From: Streptomyces spiralis
GTDB taxonomy: Bacteria; Actinomycetota; Actinomycetes; Streptomycetales; Streptomycetaceae
Reading direction: 5' to 3'
Length of the DNA stretch: 64,000 nucleotides
Assembly (NCBI RefSeq): GCF_014654675.1
Contig: NZ_BNBC01000028.1
Coordinates: forward strand, 1-64,000
The notes below the pieces were generated by a model. That model had not been told where the DNA came from. It worked only from the letters and a program-made list of their open reading frames with translations, and did no database searches. Position numbers and translations under genes: made by a program. Position 1 is the stretch's first letter. Every line of letters starts with the position of its first letter. Of the stretch, positions 49,157 to 57,719 are shown piece after piece.

Positions 49157-50497
49157 ATGAGCGTCAACGACGATGTCCTGCTTGTCCATGGCGGCACCCC
49201 GCTGGAGGGCGAGATCCGTGTCCGCGGTGCGAAGAACCTCGTGCCCAAGGCCATGGTCGCCGCTCTGCTGGGCAGTGAGCCAAGTCGGCTGCGCAACGTT
49301 CCGGACATCCGTGACGTGCGGGTCGTACGCGGTCTGCTGCAGCTGCACGGGGTGACGGTCCGTCCGGGTGAGGAGCCGGGCGAGCTGGTGCTCGACCCGA
49401 CCCGGGTGGAGAGCGCGAACGTGGCTGACATCGATGCCCACGCGGGCTCCAGCCGCATTCCGATCCTGTTCTGCGGCCCGCTGCTGCACCGGCTGGGCCA
49501 CGCGTTCATCCCCGGCCTCGGCGGCTGCGACATCGGCGGCCGGCCCATCGACTTCCACTTCGACGTGCTGCGGCAGTTCGGCGCGGTGATCGAGAAGCGG
49601 GCCGACGGCCAGTACCTGGAGGCGCCCAAGGGGCTGCGCGGCACGAAGATCCGGCTGCCCTACCCGTCCGTCGGCGCGACCGAGCAGGTGCTGCTGACGG
49701 CCGTACTCGCCGAGGGCGTCACGGAGTTGTCCAACGCGGCGGTCGAGCCGGAGATCGAGGACCTGATCTGCGTCCTGCAGAAGATGGGCGCGATCATCGC
49801 GATCGACACCGACCGCACCATCCGCATCACCGGTGTGGACAAGCTCGGCGGCTACACCCACCGCGCGCTCGCGGACCGTCTGGAGGCCGCCTCCTGGGCG
49901 TCGGCGGCGCTGGCGACCGAGGGCAACATCTACGTCCACGGGGCCCAGCAGCGGTCCATGATGACCTTCCTGAACACCTACCGGAAGGTGGGCGGGGCCT
50001 TCGAGATCGACGACGAGGGCATCCGCTTCTGGCACCCCGGCGGGCAGTTGAAGTCCATCGCACTGGAGACGGACGTGCACCCCGGCTTCCAGACCGACTG
50101 GCAGCAGCCGCTGGTGGTCGCCCTCACCCAGGCGACCGGCCTGTCGATCATCCACGAGACGGTGTACGAGTCCCGTCTGGGCTTCACCTCCGCGCTGAAC
50201 CAGATGGGCGCCCACATCCAGCTCTACCGCGAGTGCCTGGGCGGCTCCGACTGCCGCTTCGGCCAGCGCAACTTCCTGCACTCGGCCGTCGTCTCCGGCC
50301 CGACCCGGCTCCAGGGCGCCGACCTGGTCATCCCGGACCTGCGCGGCGGCTTCTCCTACCTGATCGCCGCCCTGGCCGCCCAGGGCACCTCCCGGGTCCA
50401 CGGCATCGACCTGATCAACCGCGGCTACGAGAACTTCATGGAGAAGCTCGTGGAACTGGGCGCGAAGGTCGAGCTGCCGGGCCAGGCGCTCGGCTGA
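49157..50497 (+). CDS. murA: UDP-N-acetylglucosamine 1-carboxyvinyltransferase
   Basis: 446 residues. First committed step of peptidoglycan synthesis, transferring enolpyruvate from PEP to UDP-GlcNAc. The N-terminal GAKNLVPKA has the conserved Lys-Asn, and the active-site loop PGLGGCDIGGRP keeps Cys124, the residue fosfomycin alkylates. The end DLINRGYENFMEKLVELGAKV is normal. A 60-bp copy of the last codons lies 140 bp downstream. Confidence 0.95.
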   Translation: MSVNDDVLLVHGGTPLEGEIRVRGAKNLVPKAMVAALLGSEPSRLRNVPDIRDVRVVRGLLQLHGVTVRPGEEPGELVLDPTRVESANVADIDAHAGSSRIPILFCGPLLHRLGHAFIPGLGGCDIGGRPIDFHFDVLRQFGAVIEKRADGQYLEAPKGLRGTKIRLPYPSVGATEQVLLTAVLAEGVTELSNAAVEPEIEDLICVLQKMGAIIAIDTDRTIRITGVDKLGGYTHRALADRLEAASWASAALATEGNIYVHGAQQRSMMTFLNTYRKVGGAFEIDDEGIRFWHPGGQLKSIALETDVHPGFQTDWQQPLVVALTQATGLSIIHETVYESRLGFTSALNQMGAHIQLYRECLGGSDCRFGQRNFLHSAVVSGPTRLQGADLVIPDLRGGFSYLIAALAAQGTSRVHGIDLINRGYENFMEKLVELGAKVELPGQALG

Positions 50498-50548
50498 CGG
50501 CCCTCAGCCGCGCCACTCCGGCTGAGCGAGCGCCTTCCGGCTGGGGGC

Positions 50549-50566
50549 CCGGGGGTCATCCCCCGG
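50549..50566 (+). terminator. Short hairpin after murA
   Basis: A 7-bp GC stem (CCGGGGG/CCCCCGG) with a 4-nt loop lies between the murA stop and the duplicated murA tail. Confidence 0.5.
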
Positions 50567-50577
50567 ACAAGCACAGC

Positions 50578-50637
50578 ATGGAGAAGCTCGTGGAACTGGG
50601 CGCGAAGGTCGAGCTGCCGGGCCAGGCACTCGGCTAG
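50578..50637 (+). pseudogene. Duplicated 3' end of murA
   Basis: This 60-bp segment repeats 50438-50497 with three changed bases: one synonymous G-to-A, and the stop TGA changed to TAG. It reads MEKLVELGAKVELPGQALG followed by a stop, preceded by an ATG but no clear ribosome binding site. It is a duplication relic; translation is unlikely. Confidence 0.85.
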
Positions 50638-50722
50638 CGGTCGCCACAGGCCGTCGTACGCAGCGCTCACGGCGGACGTACGACGGCAGCGCTCACCCGC
50701 GGCTGTAGGCGCGTACGACGAT

Positions 50723-50752
50723 GGGGCGGCCCCCGGTGAAGGGGGCCGCCCC
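50723..50752. terminator. Bidirectional terminator between murA and hup
   Basis: A perfect 12-bp GC-rich stem (50723-50734 with 50741-50752) with a 6-nt loop, located between the convergent murA and hup genes. Confidence 0.8.
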
Positions 50753-50815
50753 ATTGACGTCGATGCCGGACCTAGCGGGCCGCGTACGCCGTCCCGAGGC
50801 GTACCAACGGCAAGG

Positions 50816-51097
50816 TCACTTGCCCTTGGCGGCTTCCTTGAGCTTGCTGCCCGCGGAGACCTTGACGCTGTAGCCGGCCGGGATCTGGATCGGCTCGCCG
50901 GTCTGCGGGTTGCGGGCGGTGCGAGCGGCACGGTGGGTGCGCTCGAAGGTGAGGAAGCCAGGGATGGTGACCTTCTCGTCCCCCTTGGAGACGATGTCGC
51001 CGACGACGTCGGCGAACGCGGCCAGCACGGCGTCGGCGTCCTTGCGGGTCACCTCGGCGCGGTCGGCCAGCGCGGCCACCAGCTCACTGCGGTTCAT
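50816..51097 (-). CDS. hup: HU-family nucleoid protein
   Basis: 93 residues, the short HU without a Lys-rich tail. The N-terminal MNRSELVAALADRAEVTRKDADAVL and the DNA-binding arm with ERTHRAARTARNPQTGEPIQIPA are typical. It bends and compacts DNA. The ATG follows GGGAGTAACAAC. Its place next to murA is the conserved Streptomyces order. Confidence 0.95.
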   Translation of the reverse strand: MNRSELVAALADRAEVTRKDADAVLAAFADVVGDIVSKGDEKVTIPGFLTFERTHRAARTARNPQTGEPIQIPAGYSVKVSAGSKLKEAAKGK

Positions 51098-51513
51098 GTT
51101 GTTACTCCCGTGTTCTTCTTGCCGTTGAGGCGTGCCACGCGGCCAAGCCGCATGTTGGGCCAGCGAAGCCGATGCTGCCAGGGTCCTCGATCGGTCCCCG
51201 GACCCGGGTCCCTCGTCAGACCCTCGCGCCCAGGGAGGCATCCTGCCCCCACCTGCGGCGGGAAAGCCAATCCGGCACCCGTAGGAGTCGTGAGAACACC
51301 CTTGGGAGTCACACGAAAAGAGGGCCTGCGCCTGGCGGCCACGATAAAACGCGCCACTGACAACGCGATCGGCGACGCGCCGGTTTCAGGCCCACCGTGG
51401 CCATCGTCACGTCCGGGAGCCGCCGCCCCCGGACGCCTGTTTTCAGTCAGTATGACCCGTTTGTCAAGTGATGCTCGGAGCAGGTGCCCCGAAGAGGTAC
51501 TCAGAGCAGGTGC
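51098..51513. promoter_or_regulatory. hup upstream region
   Basis: This 416-bp gap lies between hup and the malic enzyme end, both on the minus strand. It should hold the hup promoter and the malic enzyme terminator. Short frames on the plus strand lack codon bias, and I see no gene. Confidence 0.4.
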
Positions 51514-52956
51514 TCAGACGACGCTGGTCGGGCTGCTGCTCACCGGTGCCGCCCCGGCCGCCTTGGCGGCCTCGCGCACCGCTCCGGCGACGGCGCCGGC
51601 GACCTTCTCGTTGAAGACGGACGGGATGATGTAGTTCGGGTTCAGCTCGTCCTCGGTGACCACGTCGGCCAGGGCCTGCGCGGCGGCCAGCATCATCTCG
51701 GTGTTGACGGTGCGGGACTGGGCGTCCAGCAGGCCGCGGAAGACGCCCGGGAAGACCAGCACGTTGTTGATCTGGTTGGGGAAGTCGGAGCGGCCGGTGG
51801 CCACAACTGCGGCCGTCTGCCGGGCGATTGCCGGGTCGACCTCGGGGTCGGGATTCGCGAGCGCGAACACGATCGCACCGTCGGCCATGGCGGACACGTC
51901 CTCGCCGTCGAGCACGTTCGGGGCCGAGACGCCGATGAAGACGTCGGCGCCGCGCACGGCCTCCTTCAGGGTGCCGGTGAGGTTCTCGGGGTTGGTGTTG
52001 TCGGCGATCCAGCGCAGCGCCGACTCGGGGGCGGCGTCGACCAGATCATGGCGGCCGGTGTGCACCACACCGTGGATGTCGGCGACGACCGCGTTCTTCA
52101 CACCCGCCGCGAGCAGCAGTTTGAGGATGGCCGTACCGGCGGCTCCGGCGCCGGACATCACGACCCGGACGTTCTCGATCGGCTTGTCCACCACGCGCAG
52201 CGCGTTGGTGAGGGCGGCGAGCACGACGATCGCGGTGCCGTGCTGGTCGTCGTGGAAGACGGGGATGTCCAGGGCCTCGCGCAGCCGGGCCTCGATCTCG
52301 AAGCAGCGGGGCGCGGAGATGTCCTCCAGGTTGATGCCGGCGAAGCCGGGGGCGATCGCCTTGACGATCTCCACGATCGCGTCGGTGTCCTGGGTGTCCA
52401 GGCAGATCGGCCAGGCGTCGATGCCGGCGAACCGCTTGAAGAGGGCCGCCTTGCCCTCCATGACCGGCAGCGCGGCCTTGGGGCCGATGTTGCCCAGGCC
52501 CAGCACGGCGGAGCCGTCCGTCACGACCGCAACGGAGTTGCGCTTGATGGTCAGGCGGCGGGCGTCCTCGGGGTTCTCGGCGATCGCCATGCAGACGCGG
52601 GCCACACCCGGCGTGTAGACCATGGACAGGTCGTCACGGTTGCGGATGGGGTGCTTGGACGCCATCTCGATCTTGCCGCCGAGGTGCATCAGGAACGTAC
52701 GGTCGGAGACCTTGCCGAGCGTGACGCCCTCGATGCCGCGCAGCTTCCCGACGATCTCGTCGGCGTGCGCGGTGGAGGTGGCCGCGATGGTGACGTCGAT
52801 ACGGAGCTTCTCGTGGCCGGACGCGGTGACGTCGAGGCCGGTGACCGAGCCTCCGGAGGACTCCACGACGGTGGTGAGCTGCGAGACGGCGGTTCCGCTC
52901 GCGGGCACCTCCAGCCGGATGGTCATCGAGTAGGAGACGCTGGGCGCCGTTGCCAT
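51514..52956 (-). CDS. NAD-dependent malic enzyme with N-terminal ACT domain
   Basis: 480 residues. Residues 5-80 form an ACT-like regulatory domain (SMTIRLEVPASGTAVSQLTTVVESSGG). The catalytic part has MVYTPGVARVC, the active-site KRNSVAVVTDGSAVLGLGNIGPKAALPVMEGKAALFK split by NAD/metal motifs, FHDDQHGTAIV, and the Rossmann GAGAAGTA. It decarboxylates malate to pyruvate. Malic enzymes with ACT domains are usually NAD-dependent, but the cofactor is inferred. Confidence 0.93.
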   Translation of the reverse strand: MATAPSVSYSMTIRLEVPASGTAVSQLTTVVESSGGSVTGLDVTASGHEKLRIDVTIAATSTAHADEIVGKLRGIEGVTLGKVSDRTFLMHLGGKIEMASKHPIRNRDDLSMVYTPGVARVCMAIAENPEDARRLTIKRNSVAVVTDGSAVLGLGNIGPKAALPVMEGKAALFKRFAGIDAWPICLDTQDTDAIVEIVKAIAPGFAGINLEDISAPRCFEIEARLREALDIPVFHDDQHGTAIVVLAALTNALRVVDKPIENVRVVMSGAGAAGTAILKLLLAAGVKNAVVADIHGVVHTGRHDLVDAAPESALRWIADNTNPENLTGTLKEAVRGADVFIGVSAPNVLDGEDVSAMADGAIVFALANPDPEVDPAIARQTAAVVATGRSDFPNQINNVLVFPGVFRGLLDAQSRTVNTEMMLAAAQALADVVTEDELNPNYIIPSVFNEKVAGAVAGAVREAAKAAGAAPVSSSPTSVV

Positions 52957-53339
52957 GGCCGACTTCCTCTGCTTTCACCGTGTCGCGAGTTGTAGCCGTC
53001 CGATCGTCGCACCTACCCCTGAGTACGTGGTAGTCGCCCCGGATTGCGGACGTTTTGTTCACGGAGGAGCGCGCGCTTTCGGAAAACGACTTCCACCATA
53101 CGAGAAAGGATCGGACAAAGAAAGAGGCCCACGTCACTCGGTGACGTGGGCCTCTCACACGTTCATGACACCGACCCGCCATGCTCGCCTCGCGGCAAGT
53201 GGTCCCTCGAAGGGACGAAGGTTGGGCCCGGGGGCTTGGATCGAGCCGGTGTCACGGTCAAGGCTAACAAACAGATGCCGCGGGGCCATTCCCGTAGCTC
53301 CCGCTTCCGGCGGAATCAGTCCCGGGCGGGTTCCCCCGA
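52957..53339. other. Intergenic region between malic enzyme and the HelD-like gene
   Basis: Apart from the terminator at 53123-53155 I see no gene. The part nearest the malic enzyme (52957-53110) is relatively AT-rich and likely carries its promoter. The 53156-53339 part has short complementary segments but no known RNA motif that I recognise. Confidence 0.4.
53123..53155 (-). terminator. Intrinsic terminator after the HelD-like gene
   Basis: A perfect 15-bp stem (53123-53137 with 53141-53155), 3-nt loop, followed on the minus strand by TTTCTTTGTCC. The U-rich tail makes it one of the most classical intrinsic terminators in the window. Confidence 0.85.
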
Positions 53340-55781
53340 TCAGTCCCTGAGCAGGTCCGGCACCCCGGCCGCGTCCGGTTCGTCCCGCTCCCCCGAGACC
53401 ACCGTCAGCTGCTGGGTGGCCCGGGTCAGGGCGACGTAGAGCACCCGCAGGCCGGCCGGCGACTCGTCGGCGATCTCCGCGGGCGAGACGACCAGCGTCG
53501 CGTCGTACTCCAGGCCCTTCGCCTCCAGGCTGCCCAGGGCCACGACCCGGTCCCCGAGGCCGGCCAGCCAGCGCCTGGCCTCCTCGCGCCGGTTCATCGC
53601 GACGACCACGCCGACCGTGCCGTCCACCCGGTCCAGCAGCCGCTCGGCCTCCTGACGCACGGTGCTCGCCACCGAGTCCCGTACGACCGCGAAGCGCGGC
53701 TGTACGCCCGTGGAGCGCACCGCCGACGGGGCCCGGGAGCCGGGCATGGCAAGGGCGAGCACCTTCGCGGCCAGCTCGGCGATCTCGGCCGGGTTGCGGT
53801 AGTTCACCGTGAGCTCGAAGCGGCGGCGCGGGCGGGTGCCCAGGGCCTCGTCACGGGCCTCGGCCGCCTCGTCCGGGTCGGACCAGGAGGACTGGGCCGG
53901 ATCGCCCACCACCGTCCAGGTGGCGTGCCGGCCGCGACGGCCGACCATGCGCCACTGCATGGGCGTGAGGTCCTGCGCCTCGTCCACGATGACGTGCGCG
54001 TACTCGGTGCGCTCCTGCGCGAGGCGCTCGGCCCGCTCGCGCTGCGACTCCTCGCGCACCGGCATGAGCTCCTCCAGGCCGGTGAGCTGGTCCAGCGGGT
54101 CCAGCTCGCGCTTCTTCCTCGGGCGGGCCGGGGTGCCGAGGATCGCCCGGAGCTCGTCGAGCATCGCGATGTCGTGCACCGAGTACCCGTCCCGCTTCAG
54201 CGAACGGGCGACCCTGCGCACCTCACCGGGGTTGAGGACCCGGCGCGCCCAGCGGCCCAGGCGCCGCTCGTCGGCCATGGCGGCGAGCACGGCGCGCGGG
54301 GTCAGCTCGGGCCACCAGGCGTCCAGGAAGGCGGTGAAGGAGTCCTCGCTCGTCACGTCCTCGTCGAAGGAGGAGCGCAGCTCGGCGGCCAGCTCGGGGT
54401 CGGTGTGCCGGGCGCCGGCGCCGGACCGCTCCCACAGGGCGTCCAGCAGCAGCTTGCGGGCGCGCGGGCGCAACAGGTTGACCGGCGCGGTGCCGCCGAG
54501 GGCGGTGCGCCGGATGCGGTCCAGCTCCCCGCCCTCCAGCTCCAGCCGGCGCCCGAAGGCGACCACCCGCAGCCGGGCGGGCGGCCCGGCGGGGGTCTGC
54601 GGGGCGGCGTCGCCGTCCGTGTCGTCACCGAGGGCGAGCTGCCCCGCCGCGGCGGCCGCGGCCGCCACCGGACCGGCCGCCGCGCCCGCGCCGGGACCAA
54701 GCTCAAGCGCGCCGCGCGCCGCCTTCCGCAGCACCTTCAGCATCCGGTACGAGCCCTTGGCCCGGGCCACGGACGGCGAGTCGTACAGCGTGGCCTCGGT
54801 GCCCTCGACCAGCGAGCCGATCGCGCGGATGGCGACCTGGCCCTCCTCGCCGAGGGAAGGCAGCACGCCCTCGGTGTACGCCACGAGGAGCGGGGTCGGC
54901 GAGACGATCAGGATGCCGCCCGCGTAGCGGCGCCGGTCCTGGTAGAGCAGGTAGGCCGCCCGGTGCAGGGCGACCGCCGTCTTGCCCGTGCCCGGGCCGC
55001 CCTCGACGTACGTCACCGAGGCGGCGGGCGCGCGGATGACCAGGTCCTGCTCCGCCTGGATGGAGGCGACGATGTCCCGCATGGTGTGGGTGCGGGCGCG
55101 GCCGAGCGCGGCCATCAGCGCGCCGTCGCCGATGACGGGCAGCTCCCGGCTGTCCAGGAAGGCCGTCAGCTCGGGCCGCATCAGGTCGTCCTCGACGCCG
55201 AGCACGCGCCGCCCCTTGGAGCGGATCACACGACGGCGGACGACCCGGCCGGGGTCGACCGGGGTGGAGCGGTAGAACGGGGCGGCGGCCGGCGCCCGCC
55301 AGTCGATGACGAGCGGGGAGTAGTCCTCGTCGAGGACACCGATCCGGCCGATGTGCAGGGTCTCGGCGATGTCGGCGGTGTTGTCCTCGCGCACCGCGCC
55401 CTCGGCGGGCTCCACGGCCGTGTAGGCGCCGTCGGGCCCCTTCTTGCCGTCCTTGCCGAGCAGCAGGTCGATACGGCCGAAGAGGAAGTCCTCGAACTCG
55501 TTGTTCAGCCGGTTGAGGTGGATGCCCGCGCGGAAGACCTGCGCGTCGCGCTCGGCGAGCGCGCCGGGAGTGCCGACCTGGCCGCGCTTGGCCGCGTCGT
55601 GCATGAGGAACTCCGCCTCGTGGATCTTCTCCTCGAGCCGGCGGTACACCCGGTCCAGGTGTTCCTGTTCGCCGCGGATCTCCTGGTCGCGCACCGAGTC
55701 CTGCGCGGCGTCCTGCGCCGCGCCGTGGCCTGCGCCGTGAACCGATTCGACCGCGGAATCCTGTTGAGCCTGAGCGGCCAC
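53340..55781 (-). CDS. HelD-like RNA polymerase-recycling ATPase (UvrD-like)
   Basis: 813 residues. An N-terminal coiled coil (about 30-100) precedes a split UvrD-like helicase: Walker A in VEGGPGTGKTAVALHRAAYLL (about 273), DEAQDLTPMQWRMV as motif II, and a C-terminal ALTRATQQLTVVSG. HelD proteins release stalled or inhibitor-bound RNA polymerase; some actinobacterial members (HelR) give rifampicin tolerance. Several Ala/Gly-rich inserts (about 360-400) are present. It starts with GTG after AAGGGGGCCC. Confidence 0.88.
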   Translation of the reverse strand: MAAQAQQDSAVESVHGAGHGAAQDAAQDSVRDQEIRGEQEHLDRVYRRLEEKIHEAEFLMHDAAKRGQVGTPGALAERDAQVFRAGIHLNRLNNEFEDFLFGRIDLLLGKDGKKGPDGAYTAVEPAEGAVREDNTADIAETLHIGRIGVLDEDYSPLVIDWRAPAAAPFYRSTPVDPGRVVRRRVIRSKGRRVLGVEDDLMRPELTAFLDSRELPVIGDGALMAALGRARTHTMRDIVASIQAEQDLVIRAPAASVTYVEGGPGTGKTAVALHRAAYLLYQDRRRYAGGILIVSPTPLLVAYTEGVLPSLGEEGQVAIRAIGSLVEGTEATLYDSPSVARAKGSYRMLKVLRKAARGALELGPGAGAAAGPVAAAAAAAGQLALGDDTDGDAAPQTPAGPPARLRVVAFGRRLELEGGELDRIRRTALGGTAPVNLLRPRARKLLLDALWERSGAGARHTDPELAAELRSSFDEDVTSEDSFTAFLDAWWPELTPRAVLAAMADERRLGRWARRVLNPGEVRRVARSLKRDGYSVHDIAMLDELRAILGTPARPRKKRELDPLDQLTGLEELMPVREESQRERAERLAQERTEYAHVIVDEAQDLTPMQWRMVGRRGRHATWTVVGDPAQSSWSDPDEAAEARDEALGTRPRRRFELTVNYRNPAEIAELAAKVLALAMPGSRAPSAVRSTGVQPRFAVVRDSVASTVRQEAERLLDRVDGTVGVVVAMNRREEARRWLAGLGDRVVALGSLEAKGLEYDATLVVSPAEIADESPAGLRVLYVALTRATQQLTVVSGERDEPDAAGVPDLLRD

Positions 55782-55880
55782 CGGGCCCCCTTCTGACGTG
55801 CTGGGCAGCCGTCAACCGTACGCGAAGGGGACCCGTCGGCGGAAGCCGGGCGGCGGCCCGGGCACCTCTCTGGCCGTTCG

Positions 55881-56063
55881 CCAGGTCCTGTCGTCAAACT
55901 CCCGTCGTCCGCCCGAAGGGCGGCCCTGCGGCGTCAGGTGCGTGCTCTCGGCGTGCCGGGCGCGGGCCCACGTACTTGGACGTACTTGGGTCTGCGCCCG
56001 GTGCGGCGAGGGGGGCGTGCATGGCGTCGCGGGGCAGACGGGAGTTTGACGACAGGGCCTAGG
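55881..56063. mobile_element. Second MITE-like inverted-repeat element
   Basis: A perfect 20-bp inverted repeat (55887-55906 with 56037-56056, CCTGTCGTCAAACTCCCGTC) continues imperfectly outwards to CCTAGG. The 130-bp interior is non-coding and contains a direct repeat CGTACTTGG. Its terminus (CCTAGGCCCTGTC) resembles that of the element at 54-247. The right end supplies the TAG stop codon of the anti-sigma gene. Confidence 0.65.
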
Positions 56064-56877
56064 CGTCCACCTGGACCAGTCGCTTGCCGTCGAAGGTCAT
56101 GACCTCGAAGTGATCGATCTGGTTCGGCTGGAAGGCCGCTCCGCCGCGGATGTAGAGGGGGTTCTTGGCCTCCTCGGTCTTGGCGTTCGGAACGCCGTAG
56201 CCCCAGCCGGGAACGGACCAGGACGTGATCGTCTCCCGCTCGCCGTTCTTGCCGACGGCGATGAGCGAGCAGCGCTCGGGGCCGGTCACGTTCTTCAGCT
56301 GCAGGACCGCGTTGGTCCCCCAGTCCTTCTTCTCCAGCGCGACGGTCGCGGTGACGTGCGTGGCCGGGTCGGTGGCCGTCACCTTGTCGGACATGGTGTC
56401 GAAGGCGGCCTTCGCGGGGTTCGCGGCCACCGTGGGCGTGGAGCCGCCGTCCGAACCGCTGACCGCGTACACCGTCAGCGGGCCGCCGATGATCAGCGCC
56501 GCGGCCGCCGCGACCAGGTAGAAGCCCTTGCGGCGCTTCCGGGCGCGGTGCTCGGAGACCTCGTCGACCAGCTTCTCCACCAGCCGCGGACTGGGCTTCG
56601 CCGACAGGGACTCGCCGATCGCGGGGGTGCCGGCGCCCGGCAGGTCCGCGAGCGCGGCCAGCATCGGCTCCATCCCGGCCAGCTCGTCGAGCTGCTGGGC
56701 GCACCACTCGCAGGTGGCGAGGTGTGCCTCGAAAGCGGTTGCCTCGGCGTCGTCGAGAATTCCGAGGGCGTAGGCGCCGACGGTCTCGTGCTCGTTCGGG
56801 GCCGGTGATCCCTGCATGGACCCTGACATACCCGAACCACCCGGGCCGAATCCCTGGTTTCCCCCGTAGATGCTCAT
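56059..56877 (-). CDS. Zinc-containing anti-sigma factor (ZAS family)
   Basis: 272 residues. The N-terminal ZAS motif EAHLATCEWCAQQL (H-x3-C-x2-C) binds the sigma factor; one transmembrane helix follows (GFYLVAAAAALIIGGPLTVYAV, about 113-134), then an extracellular domain. The ATG overlaps the sigma factor stop by 1 bp, indicating cotranslation. It probably holds the SigU-like sigma at the membrane until an envelope signal arrives. The final TAG belongs to the adjacent inverted-repeat element. Confidence 0.92.
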   Translation of the reverse strand: MSIYGGNQGFGPGGSGMSGSMQGSPAPNEHETVGAYALGILDDAEATAFEAHLATCEWCAQQLDELAGMEPMLAALADLPGAGTPAIGESLSAKPSPRLVEKLVDEVSEHRARKRRKGFYLVAAAAALIIGGPLTVYAVSGSDGGSTPTVAANPAKAAFDTMSDKVTATDPATHVTATVALEKKDWGTNAVLQLKNVTGPERCSLIAVGKNGERETITSWSVPGWGYGVPNAKTEEAKNPLYIRGGAAFQPNQIDHFEVMTFDGKRLVQVDA

Positions 56878-57437
56878 CACGCCGTCACCCCCCGCTCCTC
56901 CAGAGCCAGCTTCATCGAACGCAGGGCGTAGAACACCCGGGAGCGGACGGTGCCGCTGGGTATGCCCAGCGTCTCGGCCGCCTCGTTGACGGTACGCCCT
57001 TTGAAGTACGTCTCGACGAGGACCTCCCGGTGGGCCGGGGTCAGGTCGTCGAGCGCGTCCGACAGCGTCATCAGCCACAGCGCCTTGTCGATCTCGTCCT
57101 CCGCGGGGATGACCTCCAGCGGCGACGGATCGACCTCCTGCGGCCGGGCCTGCCGGCTGCGGTGGCCGTCGATGACGATGCGCCGGGCGACCGTCACCAG
57201 CCAGGGGCGTACCGAACCGGTCGCTCGATTGAGCTGGCCGGCGTTCTTCCAGGCACGGATGAGCGTCTCCTGCACCACGTCCTCGGCGCGCTGCCGGTCT
57301 CCGGCGACCAGCCTGAGGACGTACGCGAGCAAGGGACCGGCGTGCTCGCGGTACAGCGCGCGCATCAGCTCCTCGTCAGGTTCCGAGGGCTGTGAGGACA
57401 TGCGATGTCGGGCCCTCGATCCACGTTCATTGGCCAC
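56877..57437 (-). CDS. sigU: ECF sigma factor, SigU-like
   Basis: 186 residues. Region 2 (MRALYREHAGPLLAYVLRLV, AEDVVQETLIRAWKNA) and region 4 (LTPAHREVLVETYFKGRTVNEAAETLG, SGTVRSRVFYALRSM) are complete. The GTG at 57437 is preceded by AAGGA at a good distance; the ATG at 57401 (MSSQPSEP) is the alternative. The symbol follows resemblance to S. coelicolor SigU and gene order. It is cotranscribed with the anti-sigma gene. Confidence 0.9.
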   Translation of the reverse strand: MANERGSRARHRMSSQPSEPDEELMRALYREHAGPLLAYVLRLVAGDRQRAEDVVQETLIRAWKNAGQLNRATGSVRPWLVTVARRIVIDGHRSRQARPQEVDPSPLEVIPAEDEIDKALWLMTLSDALDDLTPAHREVLVETYFKGRTVNEAAETLGIPSGTVRSRVFYALRSMKLALEERGVTA

Positions 57438-57719
57438 GGCCGCATCCTTGCGCACGCCCACCTCCGGTGTCCGGGGGTTCCCCCAGTCGGTCGCTCGTGC
57501 ACGGGTACGGATACGGAACGCCCCGCGTTCAAAGCGAGCCCACGGTTTTCTTCGAGTCGACGTGACGAGAGAGGACATGGGAGCACATTCCCCCCACCCA
57601 CCCTTTACGTTTCCGCCACACCGACGGGTCGAGCCGCGCTGCCCGCGCCCTCCGCCGTCCAAACGAGGTGTTGCCCAAATCACACGCAGCTGGGCAGGAC
57701 CACCGAGGCGGGCTGCCCT

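Noticed and set aside
49160..50497. MurA with the fosfomycin-resistant Cys-to-Asp change
   Set aside because: The loop reads GGCDIGGRP: Cys124 is retained and the Asp is the following residue.
55782..55880. Rifampicin-associated element before the HelD-like gene
   Set aside because: I looked for the known 19-bp inverted-repeat pattern and did not find a match.
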